Positions 1 through 6,215 of a stretch of DNA of 6,990 nt are shown one piece after another. Position 1 is the first letter of the stretch, and every line of letters starts with the position of its first letter. Source of the DNA: CAYRLW01 sp964425215 (GTDB taxonomy: Bacteria > Spirochaetota > Spirochaetia > Treponematales > Breznakiellaceae); the NCBI GenBank assembly GCA_964425215.1, contig CAYRLW010000088.1:1-6990 (forward strand). Reading direction: 5' to 3'. The notes under the pieces were generated by a model that saw nothing but the letters and a program-made list of their open reading frames with translations, was not told the origin of the DNA and ran no database searches. Position numbers and translations under genes: made by a program.

Positions 1-50
1 TGATGGGTCCCGCTGAACGTCAGAGAAAGCTTTCCCTAATCTTCGTGACA

Positions 51-1187
51 CTATTGACGAAATTCCCGAAGGCGGCGGCCCGCCTTCATGTGCGCCGCGA
101 GCCGGCCCAGTTCCGGTTTGGCGTGGGCAAAAAACATCCGGTAGGCGGGGCAAAGGTAGTTGAGCCCGTCCTCGCCATCCTCCGTCCGGACGAAGCGGTC
201 CTTTGGACAGCCGCCGTTGCAGAAGTCCAGGAACTCGCAGTCCCGGCAGACGCGGGGAAGGGTGTTCCGTTTGGCCTGGCCAAAGGCGAGCAAGGCGGGG
301 TCGGCGGTCAGCTCCGCCAGACTTCGGTCCTGGATACGGCCGATTTTGTGAGCTCTGTCGACGAAGTGGTCGCAGGCGTACAAGCTTCCGTCCCGCTCGA
401 GTACCACCACATCTCCGCAGGTTTCCCGGTGGACGCACAGGGCGTGTTCCGCCCCGTAGACCGGCCGGAGAGCCTCATCGAAGGTCTGAATTACCATGCG
501 GCCCACATCCTCGGCGATCCACCGGTCAAAGACCCGGCAGAGAAAACGGCCGATTGCTTCGGGGGACGGAGTTTCGGCGCTGATCAGATCTCCGGAGCGG
601 GCCACCAGGGGCAGAAATTGAAGGTACCGGACCCCGAGGGTCCGAAAGTAGTCGTAGAGCCGATCCGGCTCGTCGACGTTGGCCCGGGATATCACGCAAA
701 GGACGTTGACAAAGACCCCGTGGGATCTGAGTAAAGAAAAACTTTCTACCACCCGACCATGAGTTGGCCCGCCGTCGGTTTTACGGCGGTACCGGTCGTG
801 GAGGTCCTCAGGTCCGTCCAGGCTAAGGCCCACGGAAAAGGACTCTTTTGCCAGGAAGCGCGCCCACGCTTCGTTTATCCCGACGCCGTTGGTCTGGAGG
901 CCGTTGGTAACGCGGCGCCCCGGCGGCAGGTGTTTCCGTTGTAACCGGACGATGGTTTCAAAGTAAGCCAGACCCAGGAGCGTGGGCTCCCCGCCGTGCC
1001 ACTCGAAGTGGGTTACCGAAGGGGCCGAGGCGGCGAAGCGTTCGATGATGTACCGTTCCAGCAGGGCCTGGTCCATGGGCGGGCCGAGAAGCTCGGTCTT
1101 TCCGACGTAATAGCAGTAGGTACAGCGTAAATCGCAGAGGGGTCCTACGGGTTTGGCCATGACCAGGCATTCCCGGGGGGGACTCAT
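51..1187 (-). CDS. Anaerobic sulfatase-maturating enzyme (radical SAM/SPASM)
   Basis: This 378-aa cytosolic enzyme is expected to oxidise an active-site Cys or Ser of a type I sulfatase to C-alpha-formylglycine using S-adenosylmethionine. Seen: the radical SAM cluster motif C18-x3-C22-x2-C25 with Y24 inside it, WHGGEPTLLG at about 63-72, and LSLDGP at 121-126. The C-terminal SPASM region carries cysteines 251, 257, 272, 314, 317, 323, 327 and 346, the right number and spacing to hold two further 4Fe-4S clusters. C272 is followed by Asp273, in the position of the catalytic base of characterised anSMEs. The length of about 370-380 aa is normal, so the gene looks complete and intact. The start at 1187 is supported by GGAAGGTG seven nt upstream. 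It lies 36 nt behind the hydrolase gene on the same strand, so the two are probably cotranscribed. No sulfatase is in the window. Another SPASM peptide-modifying enzyme is a less likely alternative. Confidence 0.9.
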   Translation of the reverse strand: MSPPRECLVMAKPVGPLCDLRCTYCYYVGKTELLGPPMDQALLERYIIERFAASAPSVTHFEWHGGEPTLLGLAYFETIVRLQRKHLPPGRRVTNGLQTNGVGINEAWARFLAKESFSVGLSLDGPEDLHDRYRRKTDGGPTHGRVVESFSLLRSHGVFVNVLCVISRANVDEPDRLYDYFRTLGVRYLQFLPLVARSGDLISAETPSPEAIGRFLCRVFDRWIAEDVGRMVIQTFDEALRPVYGAEHALCVHRETCGDVVVLERDGSLYACDHFVDRAHKIGRIQDRSLAELTADPALLAFGQAKRNTLPRVCRDCEFLDFCNGGCPKDRFVRTEDGEDGLNYLCPAYRMFFAHAKPELGRLAAHMKAGRRLREFRQ

Positions 1188-1194
1188 CGGGATA

Positions 1195-1202
1195 CACCTT
1201 CC
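1195..1202 (-). promoter_or_regulatory. Ribosome binding site of the anSME gene
   Basis: On the minus strand GGAAGGTG lies seven nt before the ATG at 1187. It is close to the canonical GGAGGTG and is the best Shine-Dalgarno in the window. It supports the first ATG rather than the internal ATG at residue 10 (MAKPVG). Confidence 0.7.
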
Positions 1203-1223
1203 AATGCAACCATCAACGGGGTG

Positions 1224-2042
1224 CTAGCTTTGAACGAGGGTGGTGGCAAAAAAGTTCAACAGGCGGGCAAAGGAATCCCGGGCGGCTTTTACGTCGTAGG
1301 TGCCCCGCCGGTCGTTGAAAAAGGAGTGGTTGGCCCCTTCGTAAACCCGGTATTGGTAGGAACCGCCGATACGCTTCATGGTCTGCTCAAAGGCGCTTAT
1401 ACCCCCGTTGACCCGCTGGTCGTTACCGGCGTAAAAAGCCACCACCGGACAGCGGATCTTTTCCACCTTGGCCGGTTCGGGGGTATCTCCGTAAAAAATC
1501 GCCACCCCTGAAAGCTCCGGCTCCTCGCAGGCCAGCAGGGCCGCCAGCCCTCCGCCCATACAAAAGCCCACACAGGCGACAGGCTGTTCCTTGGTTTCCT
1601 CCCGTTCGTGGCGCAGGTACCGGACCGCTTCCCGCAGGGGCGCCACGTAGGCTTCCCTCTGCTCTTTGGTCAAGCCGAAGAGCCCCGCGAAGGTTTCGCC
1701 GATTCGCCCCCGTTCCAATTCCGGAAGCTTGGCTAGGGCCGTGTTCCGGGCCCCCTCGTCCCTCCACGAGGCGGGGGGGAGCTGGGCCATAAACCGCTGA
1801 AACTCGTCGATCCGCTCTTTTGTTAGGTGGGGAAGCCGTTCGCCCTGGTGGGAGTACAGGTCCGGCGCTAATGCCCCGTAACCGGAAGCCGCCACACGCT
1901 CGGTTACGTCCTGGATATGCTCCTCCACACCCCAAATCTCCTGGATTACCACCACCGAAGGTATGGGCACCTGGGCCAGTTCCTGGATAGCAAAAAATCC
2001 GCTCCGGTTACCGTAGCGAACCCATTCCGTTTTTAACGCCAT
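1224..2042 (-). CDS. Dienelactone hydrolase family protein
   Basis: This 272-aa alpha/beta hydrolase has no signal peptide and is probably cytosolic. It belongs to the dienelactone hydrolase family, whose founding member opens dienelactone rings in chloroaromatic degradation; many homologues have unknown substrates. Seen, numbering from this start: Glu35 in QEIWG, the nucleophile Cys161 in GFCMGG, Asp208 in YAGNDQR and His239 in GANHSFF. That is the complete Cys-Asp-His triad plus the Glu that controls the cysteine in this family. There is an insertion of about 40 residues (roughly 85-135) before the nucleophile elbow. I chose the ATG at 2042, not the frame's first start at 2105, because AGGGGG lies four nt upstream and a TATAAT box at 2077-2082 would put the transcript start inside the longer version. 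The anSME gene follows after 36 nt. Substrate unknown. Confidence 0.88.
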   Translation of the reverse strand: MALKTEWVRYGNRSGFFAIQELAQVPIPSVVVIQEIWGVEEHIQDVTERVAASGYGALAPDLYSHQGERLPHLTKERIDEFQRFMAQLPPASWRDEGARNTALAKLPELERGRIGETFAGLFGLTKEQREAYVAPLREAVRYLRHEREETKEQPVACVGFCMGGGLAALLACEEPELSGVAIFYGDTPEPAKVEKIRCPVVAFYAGNDQRVNGGISAFEQTMKRIGGSYQYRVYEGANHSFFNDRRGTYDVKAARDSFARLLNFFATTLVQS

Positions 2043-2076
2043 AGTTCCCCCTTTTTTTAACGTACCCGCGGAACCC

Positions 2077-2105
2077 ATTATACCGCCAGTCCCGGAGCCC
2101 CGCAA
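2077..2105 (-). promoter_or_regulatory. Sigma-70-like promoter of the hydrolase-anSME pair
   Basis: Read on the minus strand, TTGCGG (2100-2105), a 17-bp spacer and a perfect TATAAT (2077-2082) form a plausible promoter. The -35 matches TTGACA at only its first three bases. Transcription would begin near 2070, giving a leader of about 28 nt before the ATG at 2042 with an AGGGGG ribosome site at 2047-2052. This separates the hydrolase and anSME genes from the two exported-protein genes upstream. It falls in the 105-nt gap 2043-2147, where I see no convincing terminator. Confidence 0.6.
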
Positions 2106-2147
2106 CAGAGGAATACCGATTGCGCCGGCTCTGCGGGTTCACGATTT

Positions 2148-2789
2148 TCATTCATCCCCCTCATCCTCCGATAGAGAACTCTCCGCGGCAAAAGGCTCTG
2201 AATCAGTAGAGGACCCTTCTCCAGCGGTAATCTTGGACATATCAAACTCCTCCAGGGTTACCCGGCCAAAGTCCTTAACCGTATACATATGTTGAGTATC
2301 ATTGTTGTCCAGGTCGTACTGGTCCGTTTGAAAGAACGTCAGGTACCAGGTGCCCTGGGAAGCCGAATACTCGAATCCCGAATTATTCGACCATTTCCAA
2401 TTCGAGCCGCCAAAATGGTCAACCCCGAACGACCCCTTGTCCACCCATATCCTTACGAAAGGATCGCCGTAAACGCCCCCGTCATCGGAGCGCAAAACGG
2501 CGTTTTTGCTTCTGGCGGCGACCCTATACGTACCGTGTCCCGTGTTCACCAGTACGATCAGCTCCCGATCATCGTCAAGATACTCAAAGACAACCAGATA
2601 ATCCTGCTGGCCGTCTTCGTTTAAGTCCCCCTCGCACGCGGCGATAACCACGCCATTTTCCGGCAACAGCGCCTCCGCCGCTTCAGGCATCGATACCTTA
2701 GTCCGATCAAGATCTTCACCCATAAGGGCGAACACGGTAAAGGGAAGAATAAACAGTAGTACTATGGTCAACAGATTTCGTTTCATCAT
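2148..2789 (-). CDS. Exported calcium-loop (FG-GAP/VCBS-like) protein, paralog A
   Basis: I do not recognise a named gene. The 213-aa product starts with a clear signal peptide: MMKR, a hydrophobic stretch to about residue 18, and probable cleavage after FA near 21. There is no lipobox Cys. After it come the acidic loop D55-L-N57-E-D59-G-Q-Q-D63, typical of calcium-binding FG-GAP or dockerin-like loops, then DPF at 109-111, GTWYL at 146-150 and GRVTLEEFDMS at about 175-185. The last 20-odd residues are Ser/Glu/Asp-rich and probably disordered. The same order of motifs occurs in the two other exported proteins at 2816-4342 and 5207-5974. The frame opens at a GTG at 2822 and has an ATG at 2816 overlapping the upstream stop as TAATG. 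I prefer the ATG at 2789 because it gives a clean signal peptide and has GGGGG about 10 nt upstream. Overlap with the upstream gene suggests translational coupling. Role unknown; presumably periplasmic or surface. Confidence 0.75.
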   Translation of the reverse strand: MMKRNLLTIVLLFILPFTVFALMGEDLDRTKVSMPEAAEALLPENGVVIAACEGDLNEDGQQDYLVVFEYLDDDRELIVLVNTGHGTYRVAARSKNAVLRSDDGGVYGDPFVRIWVDKGSFGVDHFGGSNWKWSNNSGFEYSASQGTWYLTFFQTDQYDLDNNDTQHMYTVKDFGRVTLEEFDMSKITAGEGSSTDSEPFAAESSLSEDEGDE

Positions 2790-2815
2790 CCTTCGTTCGC
2801 CCCCATCTCGCTTCA

Positions 2816-4342
2816 TTACCACGAAAGCCCGTCAATAAGGCCGTACGTTTTACCGATAACGATACGGCCCTTTTCACCATTTTTCAGGGGTGTCATCATA
2901 ATGTCATCGGATGAATAATAAAGAACGTACTGTTCATCGGCGGACCAAAACAACGGTCCGTAGCCGCTCCACGCTAGGCGTTCGGGGATCTCTCGAGTGC
3001 TACCAGTTTCGGTATCGATGATATCGTAAGCCCCCTTCACCGCGGTAAGGATCCGCTTCCCGTCAGCCGACCAAGCGATACCCGATCCCGCTTTGTTAGA
3101 AAGAACCCGGTCCTTCCCCAAAGCCAAGTCCATGACGGTCAGAACCGACCCGTCGTAGTAGGCGATTTTTTTGGAATCGGGGGACCAGCAAATCGAGCTG
3201 ATAGGGTGTTTTTGGTCACTTTCCTTCAGAACCCTAATCGTTCCGGAAGAATCCGCCAGAAAGAGATACAGGGGCTTATAATTCACCGTATCCCGATACC
3301 CTGTGTAGACAAAATTATTCCCGTCGGCCGCCCATCGCATGGCCGTTACTTCGCCTTGTTCAGCGTATCGATAAAACGACTCTTTTAAGACGTTCTTGAT
3401 CACTCGCCACTCGTATCCGCTATCCAAGTCGATCTCGTACAGGTCGTTGTGTCGAATAAAGGCGATTCGATTTTTATCAGCGGACCAGTTAGGAAATCCC
3501 AGGGTCCTGAAAAACCGGTCCCCCACCAAATACCGACGGTTCGAACCATCCGGACGCGTCAGGAAAGCCACACCGTTTTCGGTATACAGAATATCATCCC
3601 CGTACCGAACAACCTTTTGCTCCGCCTCCGGTCGTGGAACGATCGTCCCGGTAGCCAAGTAGTAACTCAAGTCAAAGTCCTTAATTGTAACACGGCCCAG
3701 GGTTCCAGGATCGAACTCGTCGCCATCGTGGCCGTAGAAATAATCCAAACACCACGTACCGGCCTTGACGGAATACCGAAACCGGGCCGCCGTCCCCCAG
3801 GCCTCGTCCCTATTATAGAATTTATGTAGCAGGGTAAACGTTTCTGTCCGTGCCCGTAGCGCCAAAAAGGGATCCTCGTCCTCCACCCCGTCGGCAGAAC
3901 CGAGCACAGCCCGTCGGGACCGGAGCGCCACACCGTACCTTCCGCCTCGATTAAGGATGATAAACAGCTCCCGCGTCATCGGTACATCCCGCAACATCGG
4001 CGCGTTATCCGTCATGGACGCGTCCTTCGACGTGGACACATCTTTCGCCGGCCCCTCAACCGGCGATACCACCGCTCTACCGTCAGAAGACCCGATCCCA
4101 CTGTTTCCCCGTTCCCTCGTTTGGACAATAAGGACATAGTCCAGTCGACCATCGCCGTCCAAATCCGCCGCCGCGGAAGCCAAAATATCAGGCGTATCCG
4201 GCAACAACCCCCGCACGGCCCCAGGCAGATCGATTTTTTCTCCATAATTATAAGCGAACAGGAAAAAGGAAACCCAAAAGAGGTTCGCTAAAAGTAATAG
4301 GTATTTTTTCATTATGATAACATAATAACGACGTAGGACCAT
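2816..4342 (-). CDS. Exported calcium-loop protein fused to a TolB-like beta-propeller, paralog B
   Basis: I do not recognise a named gene. The 508-aa product opens with a hydrophobic export signal (residues 11-30, probable cleavage near FLFA). A domain at about 35-230 is related to paralog A: calcium loop D60-L-D62-G-D64-G-R-L-D68, DPFL at 157-160, GTWCL at 195-199, GRVTIKDFDLS at 216-226. An insert at about 75-123, absent from A, ends in four hexapeptide repeats. Residues 250-508 form a TolB/PD40-type propeller: five WSxDxxxIxY-like strands begin near 286, 337, 386, 424 and 466, each with an aromatic-rich strand and turn. Such propellers usually bind proteins or ligands; none of the sequence suggests an enzyme. 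The start is uncertain: ATG 4342 has only a weak CCGG upstream, and ATG 4312 (MKKYLLLL) gives a tidier signal peptide but no Shine-Dalgarno. It is the first gene of the pair with A. Confidence 0.78.
   Translation of the reverse strand: MVLRRYYVIIMKKYLLLLANLFWVSFFLFAYNYGEKIDLPGAVRGLLPDTPDILASAAADLDGDGRLDYVLIVQTRERGNSGIGSSDGRAVVSPVEGPAKDVSTSKDASMTDNAPMLRDVPMTRELFIILNRGGRYGVALRSRRAVLGSADGVEDEDPFLALRARTETFTLLHKFYNRDEAWGTAARFRYSVKAGTWCLDYFYGHDGDEFDPGTLGRVTIKDFDLSYYLATGTIVPRPEAEQKVVRYGDDILYTENGVAFLTRPDGSNRRYLVGDRFFRTLGFPNWSADKNRIAFIRHNDLYEIDLDSGYEWRVIKNVLKESFYRYAEQGEVTAMRWAADGNNFVYTGYRDTVNYKPLYLFLADSSGTIRVLKESDQKHPISSICWSPDSKKIAYYDGSVLTVMDLALGKDRVLSNKAGSGIAWSADGKRILTAVKGAYDIIDTETGSTREIPERLAWSGYGPLFWSADEQYVLYYSSDDIMMTPLKNGEKGRIVIGKTYGLIDGLSW
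3974..4045 (-). repeat. Four degenerate 18-bp tandem repeats (hexapeptide repeats) inside paralog B
   Basis: Four in-frame 18-bp units, starting on the plus strand at 3974, 3992, 4010 and 4028, encode hexapeptides of the pattern [KDR]-[DN]-[VA]-[SP]-[MT]-[TLS] at residues 100-123. The first plus-strand unit reads CGTCATCGGTACATCCCG. The units have drifted (roughly half to two-thirds identical), so this is an old or selected expansion. It sits in a loop between the calcium-binding loop and the next beta strand. Confidence 0.65.
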
Positions 4343-4379
4343 TTTTTCCGGATGTCACGCGCGTTTTTAATGCATTTAA

Positions 4380-4429
4380 GGGGGGCGCCATGATACCCCT
4401 GCGTTCGCCGTCCATCTGGCGCGCCCCCC
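4380..4429. repeat. GC-rich imperfect inverted repeat upstream of paralog B
   Basis: The arms are GGGGGGCGCCA (4380-4390) and TGGCGCGCCCCCC (4417-4429), pairing over 11 positions with a two-base bulge around a 26-nt loop. Read on the minus strand the hairpin is followed by TTAAATGCATTAAAAA, so it could end transcription entering from the right or form the leader of paralog B. No clear promoter for paralog B is visible between here and 4342. Confidence 0.45.
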
Positions 4430-4435
4430 GCCTTC

Positions 4436-4463
4436 AAACCGGCTCCGTAGCGGAGCCGGTTTT
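4436..4463 (-). terminator. Strong hairpin, possible terminator of the decayed isomerase
   Basis: A perfect 12-bp stem, AAACCGGCTCCG (4436-4447) and CGGAGCCGGTTT (4451-4462), closes a 3-nt loop. It starts 20 nt past the stop of the minus-strand isomerase remnant, the usual place for an intrinsic terminator. The thymine tail is short in both directions (TTT then GAAGG on minus, TTTT then CC on plus), so termination efficiency is doubtful and either orientation is possible. Confidence 0.5.
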
Positions 4464-4482
4464 CCGGCCCCCCCCCAAGGCC

Positions 4483-4978
4483 TCAGGGTCGGAGGGTGGA
4501 ACCCCTGCGAGCCGTCTCTATCATGGCGGCCAAGCGTTGGGCCGCGTGTTTTGCCTCGGCGGTAATGTCCTGTTCCCGCTGATCCATTTCGGCGAACCAT
4601 TATAACTCTAACGTCAGGATTCCTGGGTACACGAAACGGCCAATAGCGTCGATTAAGGGGGTCCAATCCCCGTTTCCCCGGAAGGTTACCCAGTGCCGAT
4701 CCATATTCCCATGGTTATCAAGAATAACTGCACCCAAGGGCTTCTACAAACGAAGGATAGGTACTTTCAAAGGCTTTGAATTTGTTGACCAGCTCGTAGC
4801 CCCTGTACCACCGTGCCAAGTTCAACTTGTACAACCCTATGGGGCTATACGTCGGAAAAGTCCATAGGCGGTGGCAAGAGCGGGAGAAAACTCTCCAGGT
4901 CCCAGATGCAGGTCTACGCTATGCCGGCAAAACTGGACGCGGTTGTTGCATAAACGCTACAAAGGTGGCCCCTGTATC
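4483..4978 (-). pseudogene. Decayed sugar phosphate isomerase/epimerase (xylose isomerase-like TIM barrel), C-terminal part
   Basis: No intact frame exists here, but translating the minus strand piecewise gives a recognisable C-terminal half of a TIM-barrel sugar isomerase. From right to left: DTGATFVAF from 4978, an in-frame TAG at 4919-4921, then SPIGLYKLNLARWYRGYELV and the stretch ending SFVEALG. A frame change between about 4720 and 4738 leads into DNHGNMDRHWVTFRGNGDW, with PLIDAIGRFVYPGILTLEL just after. A TAA at 4600-4602 follows, then WFAEMDQREQDITAEAKHAA to a stop at 4483-4485. The D-N-x-G, H-x-x-x-x-G-x-G-x-x-D-W and YPG-LTLEL pattern is typical of this family (AP endonuclease 2 fold). 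The part between 4820 and 4920 reads less clearly and probably holds more indels. The N-terminal half, including the usual start, cannot be found upstream. Original substrate unknown. Confidence is high that this is a relic and moderate on the family. Confidence 0.68.
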
Positions 4979-5019
4979 GGTACGAAGTGCAACGGCGCGA
5001 TAGGGACTCGAAAAAAGCG

Positions 5020-5049
5020 TTGACAGCAGAAAAAGACTGGATTTATAGT
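5020..5049 (+). promoter_or_regulatory. Sigma-70-like promoter upstream of paralog C
   Basis: A perfect TTGACA (5020-5025), an 18-bp spacer and TATAGT (5044-5049, five of six matches to TATAAT). Transcription would begin near 5056. It is the best promoter in the window and points at the exported-protein gene at 5207, leaving an untranslated leader of about 150 nt. Confidence 0.6.
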
Positions 5050-5057
5050 TCCAAGTA

Positions 5058-5070
5058 TCGGTTTTACCGA
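5058..5070. promoter_or_regulatory. Palindromic operator candidate TCGGT-TTT-ACCGA
   Basis: A 13-bp inverted repeat with 5-bp arms around TTT begins about two nt after the predicted transcription start from the promoter at 5020-5049. A repressor bound there would block clearance. The regulator is unknown, and no regulator gene is in the window. A short RNA hairpin at the transcript's 5' end is the alternative reading. Confidence 0.4.
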
Positions 5071-5206
5071 AATATTCTGGTTGGTTCAATTGTTCCAAAT
5101 GGGGAACCGGGTGCGGTTTGGGAAAAAAGCTCCGTTGTGCCGGTGTGGGGCCCCGAGCCTTGTCCGAGTATCGGCTGTACCGGCCCGTGGGAGATAGCCG
5201 TCGTTT

Positions 5207-5974
5207 ATGATCGCATCAGCGCGAACCATGATACTTGCCGTAGGGTTTCTCTTAAACCTCACCCTTGCGAGCGCCTTCGAGATACCCGAAGCGGTCTACC
5301 CGATGTTCCCTAAACACGCCGCTTCGGCAAAAGGATTCACGCCCCCGGGATGGGAGGTCGAAGTCAACGAAGCCGGAGACTTAAACGGGGACGGCAAGCC
5401 CGACCTCCTCCTCGTCTTCCACCAGGACGATCCCGCCTTCATCGTCAAGAACGATCCCGACAGCCCCGGCGAAGACGAGATCGACACGAATCCGCGCATC
5501 CTAGTGGTCGCCTTCGCTTGCGCGGGCGGCGATTACGACCTTGTCCTCGAGAACCGCGACTTCATACCACGCTACGAGGAACCGACCCTCGACGATCCCT
5601 TCAACGGCGCGGAGATCGCCGACGGAGGCATCGTCGTGCATATCCACTTCTGGGCAAACGCCGGAACCTGGTACACCGACGACAGGGCCTTCACGTTCAG
5701 GTTCATCGACGGCGCGTTCCGGCTCGTAGGCTATACGGACTTCACGACGAAGCGAAATACCGGGGAAACCTGGGAATTGAAGATGGATTACACAACCTGC
5801 TCGGCCGAGTTCACGGTGGGCAGTTTCTCCGACGACGATGTAACGGATAAGACATACCGTTCCGATCTGCCGAAAACGCCACTCGAGACTATTGACGATA
5901 TCGGTTCCGGGGAGGACTTCCGATGCGAACAGCAGGATCCGTACTGGTGGGGAATTGGGGACACCGAGGATTAA
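5207..5974 (+). CDS. Exported calcium-loop (FG-GAP/VCBS-like) protein, paralog C
   Basis: I do not recognise a named gene. The 255-aa product has a signal peptide (MIASAR, then a hydrophobic stretch to about residue 20, probable cleavage after ASA at 23). It is followed by the acidic loop D58-L-N60-G-D62-G-K-P-D66, continuing as LLLVF. DPF at 130-132, GTWYT at 153-157 and a strand pattern FTFRFIDGAFRLVGY complete the same motif order as the minus-strand paralogs A and B. C lacks B's propeller and ends in a different tail (DPYWWGIGDTED), with two late cysteines (198, 240) that could form a disulfide. The start is the first ATG after an in-frame TAG. Its ribosome site is poor: GGGAG is 13 nt away. 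The ATG at 5228 is an alternative that still keeps the hydrophobic core. It is transcribed away from A and B, probably from the promoter at 5020-5049. Function unknown; presumably periplasmic or surface. Confidence 0.78.
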   Translation: MIASARTMILAVGFLLNLTLASAFEIPEAVYPMFPKHAASAKGFTPPGWEVEVNEAGDLNGDGKPDLLLVFHQDDPAFIVKNDPDSPGEDEIDTNPRILVVAFACAGGDYDLVLENRDFIPRYEEPTLDDPFNGAEIADGGIVVHIHFWANAGTWYTDDRAFTFRFIDGAFRLVGYTDFTTKRNTGETWELKMDYTTCSAEFTVGSFSDDDVTDKTYRSDLPKTPLETIDDIGSGEDFRCEQQDPYWWGIGDTED

Positions 5975-6186
5975 CGAGGGCTGGTCGCCCCGACCGTACT
6001 CGTCCTAACTGGCAGAAGTAATCGGCTCGGGGGAGGAGAAGCGGCGACAACATCCTCAAGCCTTATGCCATTTTCAGTTAAAATAACCTGGATACCATTC
6101 TTGAGCATGCGGATTTGAAGGTCCAACAGGTTGTAGTATGGAAACAGCTTCCTTAGCTCATGGACCTCGATGGATGGCTTGTACAT
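5971..6186 (-). CDS. Doubtful small ORF, 71 aa
   Basis: The frame runs from an ATG at 6186 to a TAA that shares bases with the stop of the convergent paralog C. The first 50 residues look protein-like (VHELRKLFPYYNLLDLQIRM, then a strand-turn-strand stretch with TENGIRLED). The last 20 (Pro- and Ser-rich) look like read-through into non-coding sequence. There is no Shine-Dalgarno before the ATG and I recognise no family. It could be a tiny unknown protein, the head of a truncated gene, or chance. Confidence 0.28.
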   Translation of the reverse strand: MYKPSIEVHELRKLFPYYNLLDLQIRMLKNGIQVILTENGIRLEDVVAASPPPSRLLLPVRTSTVGATSPR

Positions 6187-6215
6187 GGTTGACAGCCTAA
6201 GAGTAATATAAGGGC

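Larger units (their letters stand above)
4979..5206. other. Intergenic stretch carrying the promoter and leader of paralog C
   Basis: No credible gene is visible. The minus strand stays open here in the same frame as the isomerase remnant, but the translation has no family features and no start codon, so I cannot tell whether it is decayed coding sequence. The plus strand contains a promoter (5020-5049), a palindrome (5058-5070) and about 150 nt of leader before the ATG at 5207, including a GGGGCCCC palindrome around 5150. Confidence 0.5.

Noticed and set aside
1..50. Possible terminator or gene start at the left edge
   Set aside because: Only a short GAAAGCTTTC palindrome is visible; too little sequence to call anything.
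3..734. 243-codon plus-strand open frame
   Set aside because: It is antisense to the anSME gene, whose iron-sulfur motifs leave no doubt; the frame has no recognisable domain and the GC bias of the real gene explains its length.
2043..2105. Longer N-terminus for the hydrolase (start at 2105)
   Set aside because: The extra 21 residues lack family similarity, have no ribosome site and would overlap the TATAAT promoter; ATG 2042 has AGGGGG at the right distance.
4376..4666. 96-codon minus-strand frame
   Set aside because: Composition is Arg/Gly/Pro-rich and it conflicts with the isomerase remnant, which gives family-like sequence in another frame of the same strand.
4979..5206. Continuation of the isomerase relic into its N-terminal half
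   Set aside because: The frame is open on the minus strand but shows no barrel motifs or start codon; similarity cannot be supported from reading alone.
4987..5313. 108-codon plus-strand frame overlapping paralog C
   Set aside because: No ribosome site, no domain, and it spans the promoter and the signal-peptide region of paralog C in a different frame.
5983..5995. GGTCG-CCC-CGACC hairpin just after paralog C as a terminator
   Set aside because: Only 5 bp and followed by GTACTCGTCC, no thymine tail.
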